DNA of 8,667 nt from an uncultured Bacilli bacterium (GTDB taxonomy: Bacteria > Bacillota_I > Bacilli_A > RF39 > UBA660): positions 1 through 8,667 of the forward strand of contig CAKORV010000035.1 of the NCBI GenBank assembly GCA_934101625.1. The letters are read 5' to 3'. Of the stretch, positions 1 to 5,831 are shown piece by piece. The notes beneath the pieces were generated by a model. It ran no database searches. It saw only the letters and a program-made list of their open reading frames with translations, and was not told the origin of the DNA. The stretch's first letter is position 1, and each line of letters begins with the position of its first letter. The position numbers and the translations under genes were made by a program.

Positions 1-435
1 TGCCTTTAAATATAAATTTTCTTCCTCTAATCTTTTTATTTTTTCTTTATCAGTTTCGTTTTCTTTTTTCTTAGTTACTTTTGGCATAGTTGGCCGACCT
101 CGCTTTCGTTCAACTATATTATAACCCATTTCTTTATATTTTTTAATCCAATTTACTAACATTCCATTACTTGGTAATCTTATATCTATTGCTACAGACC
201 AAACTGACTCATTATTTATTAGAACTCTATTTATTGCTTGTTCCTTAATGTATCTAGGATATTCTCTATTTTTACTTTTTCTTAATATATCATAACCATG
301 CCTATCTATTAGTCTAACTAAATAATTTACTCCATTAATAGTTATATTATATTTTTTTGAAACTGAATGTACTGCCATCCCTGATTTTCTGTCGACATAT
401 AAATTTATTTTATCTTCATAAGTTAATTTGCTCAT
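1..435 (-). CDS. IS3-family transposase OrfA, partial (C-terminus beyond window)
   Basis: The frame runs open from ATG at 435-433 to the window edge, giving 145 residues. OrfA is the DNA-binding part of the IS3 transposase; the full enzyme OrfAB is normally made by -1 frameshifting into orfB. The N-terminal half has two helix-turn-helix-like segments (about residues 1-50 and 55-105, the second with the SVWSVA...NWIKKYK pattern). A basic stretch ERKRGRPTMPK follows near residues 110-120. The visible end, KIKRLEEENLYLKA, is the start of the leucine zipper common in OrfA. A GAGG ribosome binding site lies about 9 nt upstream of the ATG. No stop or frameshift is seen in the visible part, so the copy may be recent, but its activity cannot be assessed. 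Confidence 0.88.
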   Translation of the reverse strand, partial: MSKLTYEDKINLYVDRKSGMAVHSVSKKYNITINGVNYLVRLIDRHGYDILRKSKNREYPRYIKEQAINRVLINNESVWSVAIDIRLPSNGMLVNWIKKYKEMGYNIVERKRGRPTMPKVTKKKENETDKEKIKRLEEENLYLKA

Positions 436-448
436 ATAAAAACCTCGC

Positions 449-479
449 TTCTTGTGTCCAAGAAACGGGGTTCATATCA
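449..479 (-). repeat. Terminal inverted repeat (orfA side) of the IS3 element
   Basis: Minus-strand sequence from 479 inward reads TGATATGAACCCCGTTTC then TTGGACA, resembling IS3-family ends. Within it TTCTTG (449-454) and CAAGAA (459-464) form a 6-bp inverted repeat around a 4-nt spacer, possibly part of the transposase binding site. The inner boundary is a guess because the other terminal repeat is not in the window. Confidence 0.7.
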
Positions 480-482
480 AAT

Positions 483-2387
483 TTAGTCATCGGTTTTTAA
501 TAATTCTAACTTTTCATTTAATGTTTCTGTCAATAAGTCTAATGCATAAATCTTTGTTTTTCCAAATTTATTTTTATTCATTTCATTAATTCTTTTTATC
601 AAAAGTTCAAGATTTTCTCTATCCATCATATAAAAATCCCTTATATTACCAAAATGATAAACATTGTCTATTGTATATTTGAAATAAAAAATATCTTTTG
701 TAGGACACTTTTTAATATTTTCTATAATTAAATTAACATCCAATTTATTTAAAAATCCCTCGCCATGAATAACATTATTCTTGATATAAAGGTTATAAAG
801 TTTTTCACCCCAGTTTTCTGATAACAATATAGTAACTATTGTATCGGAACTATTTTTACTTCTATTTTGATTAATAATGTCATTAAATTCTTTTGAATAC
901 TTATTGTAAACATCCACTGTTTTTTGATCATTTAACATTGTATGAAAATCAATATAATCAACTTTATTATCAACTAAGCTTTTCTTCATTAGATCTACTA
1001 ACTGCTCAATATAATCAGGAAATAGTCCAATTACTTCTAAGCCTGATATAATCCTTAATAATTTGGGAAAAACTTGATATCCATAATGAAAATTTTTAAT
1101 CATTTTATCTAAATATTCTTTTATTTCACTATCTTCTAATTCCCAATAAGCTTCTAAATTAAAATACGGATCATCATTTGGTAAAGCATTTTCTATTTCA
1201 ACTGTTATATATTGATTTAAAGTGTTCTTCATCTGACTTAAATTAAGGCTAGAAGAACATAAATAATCACTAATAAAATCAAACGCAGTAAAATAATCAG
1301 TCATTTTTTGTAATCCATCATCAGTGAATGATGTTGCACCAGAATATTTTGTACCATTTAATTTTTGTTTTATTTCAACACCATTTTTTAATAATACAGA
1401 CATATGAATTGTATTAATAAATGTTAATTCTAAAATTCTATTTTCTTTTTCTTCATATTTTTGCTTTTTAATTTGATTAAATATAATTTCATATTCATTT
1501 AATAAAAAAATTATAGTTCTAATGTTACAACAATTATCTTTTTTTAGCGTTTCAACTAATAAACTCTTTTGGGATTTCAAATACTCATAGTATTTCTTAT
1601 TTTTAACATGGTTTTCTAAAAGATTATTTATTATTTTTTCCAAATTTGGCACATAATCTATAGTTTTACCAATTAATTTTTCTTTTATTAATTTATACTT
1701 ATTTTCTGTGTTATATGTTTTGTTAACTCTTTTTTTAATATCTTCTATCTTTAGCTTAGTAACTGTATCATCACTTTGCCATGAATTAACTTTTTTCTTT
1801 TCGCCATACTCAATATTATTATATAAGCAACTAATTATTTTTAATTCATAATTATTATCTATATTTAGCTTTTCTATTTCGTTTTCGTTAGCAACTATAA
1901 TACACTTAACATTCTTGTGTTCCACATAATCATTAATAAACCCCAAGACTTCATTAATAGGTATATTAACTCTTTCTAAATCGTCAAATATAATTAATTT
2001 TTTCGAAACATCTATAAAATTACTCATTAACTCAGTTGCATCAATACTTTTTGCATCTGGTAAAGGTATTTTAAAAATACTTGAAATGGCCGATGAAAAG
2101 CTTCTATAACCAGCGCCTAATATTTTGCCTCCCTTTTTTACTTTTTTATTTATTTTCATATTTTTGTTCATTATTGAGTATAGTATTTTTTTACTTATAT
2201 CACTTGTATTACTAAGCCCATATAAAGAAACATATACACTATCATTAATTTCTGCTAGTATTTTGTTTTTAACAAAATATGTTTTACCGCATCCCCACTC
2301 TCCATTAAGTAGAATTGCATACTGACTATTAACATCAGAGTAGTATGTTTTAATTATTTCAATTATTTCTTCCTCGCTTAAATTCAT
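483..2387 (-). CDS. KAP-family P-loop NTPase, candidate defence protein
   Basis: A 634-aa protein with the Walker A motif GEWGCGKT at residues 29-36 and a Walker B LIIFDDLER at 131-139; the DD-L-[DE]-R pattern is the hallmark of KAP-type STAND-like NTPases. A CIIVANENE strand at 162-170 fits the following sensor region. The rest (about 200-634) is a helical, charged region that I do not recognise. Known bacterial KAP proteins include the F-plasmid phage-exclusion protein PifA, and they are frequent in defence islands, so an anti-phage role is plausible but inferred. The start is well supported: ATG with AAGGAGG 11 nt upstream. The gene has its own promoter (2454-2482) and a leader palindrome (2419-2441). 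It ends 3 bp before an IS3 element, so any natural terminator or downstream partner has been separated from it. The reading frame is intact. Confidence 0.85.
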   Translation of the reverse strand: MNLSEEEIIEIIKTYYSDVNSQYAILLNGEWGCGKTYFVKNKILAEINDSVYVSLYGLSNTSDISKKILYSIMNKNMKINKKVKKGGKILGAGYRSFSSAISSIFKIPLPDAKSIDATELMSNFIDVSKKLIIFDDLERVNIPINEVLGFINDYVEHKNVKCIIVANENEIEKLNIDNNYELKIISCLYNNIEYGEKKKVNSWQSDDTVTKLKIEDIKKRVNKTYNTENKYKLIKEKLIGKTIDYVPNLEKIINNLLENHVKNKKYYEYLKSQKSLLVETLKKDNCCNIRTIIFLLNEYEIIFNQIKKQKYEEKENRILELTFINTIHMSVLLKNGVEIKQKLNGTKYSGATSFTDDGLQKMTDYFTAFDFISDYLCSSSLNLSQMKNTLNQYITVEIENALPNDDPYFNLEAYWELEDSEIKEYLDKMIKNFHYGYQVFPKLLRIISGLEVIGLFPDYIEQLVDLMKKSLVDNKVDYIDFHTMLNDQKTVDVYNKYSKEFNDIINQNRSKNSSDTIVTILLSENWGEKLYNLYIKNNVIHGEGFLNKLDVNLIIENIKKCPTKDIFYFKYTIDNVYHFGNIRDFYMMDRENLELLIKRINEMNKNKFGKTKIYALDLLTETLNEKLELLKTDD

Positions 2388-2418
2388 AACAATTCTATCC
2401 TCCTTATAAAAGAAAAAA

Positions 2419-2441
2419 TTCTATACTATAATTGTATAGAA
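2419..2441 (-). promoter_or_regulatory. Perfect 8-bp inverted repeat in the leader of the KAP gene (candidate operator)
   Basis: TTCTATAC (2419-2426) and GTATAGAA (2434-2441) are exact inverted repeats around a 7-nt spacer. The site begins 12 nt past the proposed -10 box (2454-2459), so it would cover roughly +6 to +28 of the transcript. That position suits a repressor operator or a short leader hairpin. No regulator gene adjoins it, so its partner is unknown. Confidence 0.5.
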
Positions 2442-2453
2442 CTCTATGATTAC

Positions 2454-2482
2454 ATTATACTACTTTATCTCTTAAATGTCTG
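2454..2482 (-). promoter_or_regulatory. Promoter of the KAP NTPase gene
   Basis: On the minus strand a perfect -10 box TATAAT (2459-2454) lies 17 nt after CAGACA (2482-2477), a 4-of-6 match to TTGACA. It is about 70 bp upstream of the KAP start codon and downstream of the terminator at 2580-2608, so the gene should be transcribed independently of yebC and the small RNA. Confidence 0.65.
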
Positions 2483-2507
2483 CAATAATCATGCAATTTT
2501 AACAAAA

Positions 2508-2529
2508 CTTGTTCCCGAGTTGTTCCCAA
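2508..2529. repeat. Tandem 11-bp repeat containing GTTCCC
   Basis: Two adjacent 11-bp units, CTTGTTCCCGA (2508-2518) and GTTGTTCCCAA (2519-2529), match at 9 of 11 positions. They lie between the small-RNA terminator and the KAP promoter. They could be a protein-binding site, an attachment-site arm or the remnant of a coding sequence; none of these is established. Confidence 0.4.
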
Positions 2530-2579
2530 GAATTATTTTCATTCTTCTCTATACTCACAAACCCTTATAAAATGGGCAT

Positions 2580-2608
2580 AAAAAATGAGAGCACGGTTAA
2601 ATGCTCTC
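2580..2608 (-). terminator. Intrinsic terminator (small RNA, also catches yebC read-through)
   Basis: On the minus strand GAGAGCA (2608-2602) pairs perfectly with TGCTCTC (2593-2587) across an 8-nt loop. A single A and six Ts (2585-2580) follow. It lies about 140 bp beyond the yebC stop and would end transcripts from both the small-RNA promoter and the recG-yebC operon. Confidence 0.8.
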
Positions 2609-2686
2609 TTCAGGGGGTTTTGGTTGAATACACTCTCACCTTAAAATCGTAAGAGCAATATTCGCATAACATTCATCTGCTATGCT
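2580..2686 (-). ncRNA. Candidate structured small RNA of about 107 nt, family not recognised
   Basis: A strong promoter (2693-2721) and an intrinsic terminator (2580-2608) bracket a short region without a plausible gene. Read on the minus strand from the predicted start near 2686, the RNA would begin directly with hairpin 1: GCATAGC/GTTATGC arms at 2685-2679 and 2670-2664, one G-U pair, 8-nt loop. Hairpin 2 follows, with CTCTTAC/GTGAGAG arms at 2655-2649 and 2639-2633, one G-U pair and a 9-nt loop. An unpaired A/C-rich linker (2632-2609) contains ACCCCCT, and the terminator hairpin ends the RNA. Hairpins at both ends around a C-rich single-stranded stretch resemble the layout of Gram-positive regulatory sRNAs whose C-rich seed pairs with ribosome binding sites; that comparison is inference. 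It does not look like SRP RNA, tmRNA, 6S, RNase P or a T-box leader. Ends are predicted from promoter geometry only. Confidence 0.6.
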
Positions 2687-2692
2687 AATTAA

Positions 2693-2721
2693 ATGATATA
2701 AAATTTTTACCCCATTGTCAA
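2693..2721 (-). promoter_or_regulatory. Strong promoter between yebC and the small RNA
   Basis: Minus strand: perfect -35 TTGACA (2721-2716), 17-nt spacer, -10 TATCAT (2698-2693, 5 of 6). The predicted start is near 2686, exactly at the base of the first hairpin. There is no open frame of gene size before the terminator, which is why I assign it to an RNA rather than a protein. Confidence 0.75.
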
Positions 2722-2750
2722 TGATTTTATTAAAACTTTATAAAACTTTT

Positions 2751-3467
2751 TTATAAATTAACATTATGATATACGTTACTTACATCATCAACTTCGTCTA
2801 ACATATTTAAGATTTTTTGGAAAGCAACTAAATCATCACCTTCTAAAGTAACCATATCTTTGGCATATTTTCCAATTTCATCAACTTCAAAATTAATGCC
2901 AGGATAAGCACTTTCTAATGCTTTTTTCATATTAGACATATCACTTGGAGCAGCATATATTAATAAGATATCTCCATCCATTTCCATATCTTTTACATCA
3001 ATATCAGCATTAAATAAAACATCCATAACTTCATCTTCAGTATGACCTTTTATACCAATTACGCATAAGTTATCATACATATATGAAATTGCTCCTTGAC
3101 TAGCTATTTTAGCGGCTGTCTTGTTAGCTACTGTCTTAATACTAGCAACTGTTCTATTAACATTATCAGTTAAGCATTTGATAATCATATTACTTCCACC
3201 AGGTCCGAATGCTTCATATTCACATACTGTGTAATCTTCAGCCACTCCTTTATTAACCTTGTCTATACTTCTTTGAATAACATCTGCAGGTACTTGTTCC
3301 TTTTTAGCCTTTTCAATTATACTTCTTAAAGTTAAATTACCATTAGGATCAGTTCCCCCTGTTTTGGCTGCTTGATAAATTTCCTTTGCATATATTGAAT
3401 ATAATTTTGATTTTGCTGCAGCAGTTTTTGCCATTGATGCTGCCCTTACTTCATGAGCTCTACCCAT
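2751..3467 (-). CDS. yebC: YebC/PmpR/TACO1-family protein, YebC2 (YeeN) type
   Basis: A 238-aa protein that begins MGRAHEVRAASMAKTAAAKS, the N-terminus typical of the YeeN/YebC2 branch rather than the MAGHSKWANIKHRK of classical YebC. TGGTDPNGN (36-44) and YEAFGPGG (84-91) are family signatures, and the length matches. Members were long annotated as transcriptional regulators. Work on YebC2 and mitochondrial TACO1 points to a ribosome-linked role in translating difficult, for example proline-rich, sequences. I choose ATG at 3467-3465; an in-frame GTG at 3476 is possible but sits only about 2 nt from the GGA of the AAGGAAG ribosome binding site, whereas the ATG is about 10 nt away and matches the family start. 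It lies 19 nt after recG on the same strand, implying a recG-yebC operon. An AT-only hairpin overlaps its stop codon. Confidence 0.93.
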   Translation of the reverse strand: MGRAHEVRAASMAKTAAAKSKLYSIYAKEIYQAAKTGGTDPNGNLTLRSIIEKAKKEQVPADVIQRSIDKVNKGVAEDYTVCEYEAFGPGGSNMIIKCLTDNVNRTVASIKTVANKTAAKIASQGAISYMYDNLCVIGIKGHTEDEVMDVLFNADIDVKDMEMDGDILLIYAAPSDMSNMKKALESAYPGINFEVDEIGKYAKDMVTLEGDDLVAFQKILNMLDEVDDVSNVYHNVNL

Positions 3468-3486
3468 AAATTTCACTTCCTTCTTT

Positions 3487-5484
3487 CTAATCTAAACTCT
3501 TGATTTCGTTTACTATTTTATAATAATTTTTATAATTTTTAAAGTTATTTATTACATTTTCTTTTAAAAATTGATCAGAATCAGACTTTGCCTGTAATAA
3601 AATATTAAAATTTCTCTTAATATCTGCTAGTTTAAAAGCCATATCTCCGCTTTGTTTTACTCCAAATAAATCTCCTTCTTTTCTCATTTCAAAGTCTTTT
3701 TCTGTAATATAAAATCCATCACTGCTTTCTTCCATTACTTTTAATCTTTTATTATTTTTACTACCGACTAGCACACAAGTAGAATCAAAACTATTCCTAC
3801 CTATTCTACCTCTTAGTTGATGTAATGTTGCAAGTCCAAATCTTTCTGCATTAAATATAACCATCATAGTGGCATTTTTTACATCTACTCCAACTTCAAT
3901 AACTGTTGTACTAACGAGAATTTTACTAACACCATTTTTAAAGTCTTCCATTACTTTATCTTTTTCTTTCTTGTCAAGTTTTCCATGCATAAGACCTATA
4001 TTAACTTTATTATTAAATGCTACTTCTAATTTATTTTTAATTTCAGTAACTGCATTAACTTCACTATTTTCACTTTCTTCAATTAATGGAGTTACAACAT
4101 AAATTTGATGTCCTTTTTTTATTTCATCTAACATCATGTATAATATATCAGTAATTTCTTTTTCACTTTTAATAACAGTTTTTATTTCTTTTCTACCACT
4201 TGGCTTAGTTTTGATTAAAGAAATATCCATATCTCCATAAATTGTCAGTGCGTAGGTTCTAGGTATAGGTGTAGCAGACATATAAAGAATGTCTGGAATT
4301 TCTCCTTTATTTCTCAAACTATTTCTTTGATTAACCCCAAATCTATGTTGTTCATCAGTTATAACTAATCCCAAATTTTTGAACTTTACCTTATCACTTA
4401 TAATTGCGTGAGTACCAATTAATAGATCTATCTCTCCATTTTCGAGTTTTTCATATATTCTTTCTTTATCTTTCTTTTTTGTACTACCGACAAGTAATTC
4501 TACTTTCATGTCAGTGTCAATTAGTAAGTTTTTAATATTTTCATAATGCTGGACTGCAAGTACTTCTGTTGGAGCCATTAAACTTGATTGATATCCACTT
4601 AAATAAACCATGTATGATGCTACTACCCCTACAATTGTCTTACCACTACCTACATCTCCACAAATAAGTCTATTCATTCTACTAGTACTCTTTAAATCTC
4701 TTTCTATTTCCACAATGGCTTTTTTTTGATCATTAGTTAATTCAAATGGTATACTTCCTAAAAAATCTTGTAACTTACTTACATCAAATATTTTTGGTTC
4801 TTTATTACAATCTTTAGTTTTGATAAACTTCAAATAATTTATTTTAAACATAAAACTAAATAGTTCTTCATAAATAAGTCTTAACTTAGATACTTTAATA
4901 TCATTGATATTTTTAGGAAAGTGTATCTTAGATAAAGCACTTTTTTTATCAATAAATTTATATTTCTCAATTAAATATTCAGGTATATTGTCATTAACTT
5001 CATTACATATTTCTAATCCGTTAAATATATATTTACTAAGTTGTTTATTAGTTAATCCATTAGTCAAATGATAAACACTTTCTACACTACCATCTAATAC
5101 ACCATTTAAAATGATATTATTTGCCACGATAGTATTTCTTTTTTCATTATATTTACCCATAACTGTAATAAGTTTACCAGGTACTAAATTATTTTTCATA
5201 AAAGCACGGTTAAATATACTTATATTAACTATTTTGCCATTCGTAAACATTCTAAAATTAACTGTGTTTAATTTAGCTTTTATAAATCTAACAATAGGAA
5301 CACTATCAATCTTTCCAATTATTATTACATCTTCTCCATCACTTGCTTCATTTATATTATTTATTTTATATTGATTGTATCTAAAAGGGTAATATTCTAT
5401 TAAACTTTCTACATCAGTAATACCTAAACTACTAAGCAGTGTTTTACTTTTATCACCTATTCCTTTAATTTTTTCTAATTCCAT
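3487..5484 (-). CDS. recG: ATP-dependent DNA helicase RecG
   Basis: A 665-aa superfamily 2 helicase that remodels stalled replication forks and branched DNA. The N-terminus carries a helix-hairpin-helix-like IKGIGDKSKTLLSSLGI (6-22), then the OB-fold wedge domain. Motor motifs are in order: Walker A GDVGSGKT (276-283), DEQH box (377-380), SATPIPRT (403-410), TTVIEVGVDV and QLRGRIGR (556-563). Length is close to the usual 680 or so. The frame stays open upstream to 5556, but I reject those starts because the promoter (5503-5531) lies inside the extension. ATG at 5484 gives the canonical start MELEKIKGIG and has GGTGA just upstream. ATG at 5496 (MVNIME) is the alternative. It ends with TAG, 19 nt before yebC. 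Confidence 0.96.
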   Translation of the reverse strand: MELEKIKGIGDKSKTLLSSLGITDVESLIEYYPFRYNQYKINNINEASDGEDVIIIGKIDSVPIVRFIKAKLNTVNFRMFTNGKIVNISIFNRAFMKNNLVPGKLITVMGKYNEKRNTIVANNIILNGVLDGSVESVYHLTNGLTNKQLSKYIFNGLEICNEVNDNIPEYLIEKYKFIDKKSALSKIHFPKNINDIKVSKLRLIYEELFSFMFKINYLKFIKTKDCNKEPKIFDVSKLQDFLGSIPFELTNDQKKAIVEIERDLKSTSRMNRLICGDVGSGKTIVGVVASYMVYLSGYQSSLMAPTEVLAVQHYENIKNLLIDTDMKVELLVGSTKKKDKERIYEKLENGEIDLLIGTHAIISDKVKFKNLGLVITDEQHRFGVNQRNSLRNKGEIPDILYMSATPIPRTYALTIYGDMDISLIKTKPSGRKEIKTVIKSEKEITDILYMMLDEIKKGHQIYVVTPLIEESENSEVNAVTEIKNKLEVAFNNKVNIGLMHGKLDKKEKDKVMEDFKNGVSKILVSTTVIEVGVDVKNATMMVIFNAERFGLATLHQLRGRIGRNSFDSTCVLVGSKNNKRLKVMEESSDGFYITEKDFEMRKEGDLFGVKQSGDMAFKLADIKRNFNILLQAKSDSDQFLKENVINNFKNYKNYYKIVNEIKSLD

Positions 5485-5502
5485 AATATTCACCATGACT
5501 AA

Positions 5503-5531
5503 ATAATACAATACAAAAACTTGTTTGTCAA
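5503..5531 (-). promoter_or_regulatory. Promoter of the recG-yebC operon
   Basis: Minus strand: perfect -35 TTGACA (5531-5526), 17-nt spacer, -10 TATTAT (5508-5503). The expected start is near 5496, only about 12 nt before the chosen recG ATG, so the mRNA would have a very short leader or none. Confidence 0.78.
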
Positions 5532-5582
5532 TACTTAATATATTTTTATTATTCATTAGAAAGTAAAATCTTATAGTATTCT

Positions 5583-5626
5583 AAATAAAAACACTAGATG
5601 TAACTACTTAGTTAATTTTCTAGTGT
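5583..5626 (-). terminator. Intrinsic terminator overlapping the 3' end of the 57-aa gene
   Basis: Minus strand: ACACTAGA (5626-5619) pairs exactly with TCTAGTGT (5598-5591), followed by TTTTATTT. Inside the loop TAACT and AGTTA can form a second short stem. The TAG stop codon of the 57-aa gene (5604-5606) lies inside the structure, so the last codons double as terminator. It insulates recG from upstream transcription. Confidence 0.75.
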
Positions 5627-5777
5627 ATTCGTCTTTTGAATTTTGTTCAATTTGTTGTTTCATTAATTTGTTTTGTTCTTCAATTGCCATTGTTAATCTT
5701 TTTAATACATAGATATTTCCATTAAATTCTCTAATAGCATATGTTAAATTTTTCATTACATCATCTGAATAAGACAT
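5604..5777 (-). CDS. Small helical protein of unknown function, 57 aa
   Basis: A short gene: ATG at 5777, TAG at 5604-5606, with a near-perfect GAAGGAGGT ribosome binding site 6 nt upstream of the start. The product begins MSYSDDVMKNLTYAIREFNG and continues as a Lys/Glu/Gln-rich segment (about residues 21-50) that should form an amphipathic helix or coiled coil. There is no signal peptide, membrane segment or cysteine. It has its own extended -10 promoter (5803-5831) and its own terminator (5583-5626), so it is a monocistronic, probably well-expressed gene between recG and the double-HEPN gene. I do not recognise the family. Small partners beside HEPN toxins can be antitoxins, but separate promoters and lack of resemblance to known antitoxins make that only a suggestion. 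Confidence 0.8.
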   Translation of the reverse strand: MSYSDDVMKNLTYAIREFNGNIYVLKRLTMAIEEQNKLMKQQIEQNSKDEYTRKLTK

Positions 5778-5802
5778 ATTTTTACCTCCTTCGTGAGTTA
5801 AT

Positions 5803-5831
5803 ATTTTAACATATTAAGGTTTAGGTGTCAA
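5803..5831 (-). promoter_or_regulatory. Promoter of the 57-aa gene, overlapping the end of the HEPN gene
   Basis: Minus strand: perfect -35 TTGACA (5831-5826), 17-nt spacer, -10 TAAAAT (5808-5803) preceded by TGT, an extended -10. The -35 box lies in the last codons of the double-HEPN gene, whose stop is at 5814-5816. Confidence 0.75.

Larger units (their letters stand above)
1..479 (-). mobile_element. IS3-family insertion sequence, 5' end only (cut by window edge)
   Basis: An IS3-family element enters from the left edge. Its outer end is at 479, where the minus strand begins TGATATGAACCCCG, a TG-starting terminus of the kind IS3 elements use. The first gene, orfA, starts 44 bp inside this end. 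The orfB transposase and the other terminal repeat lie outside the window, so element length and activity cannot be judged. The element abuts the KAP NTPase gene with only 3 bp (480-482) between the IS end and that gene's stop codon. Those bases could be the target duplication, but the partner copy is not visible. Family assignment rests on the OrfA protein and the terminus; subgroup IS150-like is inference. Confidence 0.85.

Noticed and set aside
2125..2325. Plus-strand frames inside the genes (for example at 2125, 3869, 5111, 6109, 7231, 7394, 7655)
   Set aside because: They are mirror frames of AT-rich minus-strand genes, giving Phe/Leu/Ser-rich products without ribosome binding sites.
2521..2580. 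A real small protein gene with start ATG AAA ATA ATT (17 codons)
   Set aside because: There is no ribosome binding site of quality, the product is very short and the region has no promoter of its own; kept only as a possible remnant.
2580..2721. tRNA, tmRNA, SRP RNA, 6S RNA or a tracrRNA in the yebC-KAP gap
   Set aside because: No cloverleaf, tag frame, SRP tetraloop domain or long 6S bubble is seen. The resemblance of AGCATAGCA to a piece of a Cas9 tracrRNA is a short chance match with no array or Cas9.
2731..2760. Inverted repeat TTTATAAAA / TTTTATAAA at the yebC stop codon
   Set aside because: It is a 9-bp stem with no G or C and a 3-nt loop, so it is a poor terminator. Such palindromes arise easily in AT-rich DNA, and a much better terminator lies at 2580-2608.
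5485..5556. Longer N-terminus for RecG starting at 5556
   Set aside because: The extension contains a consensus promoter, has no ribosome binding site and does not look like the RecG N-terminus.
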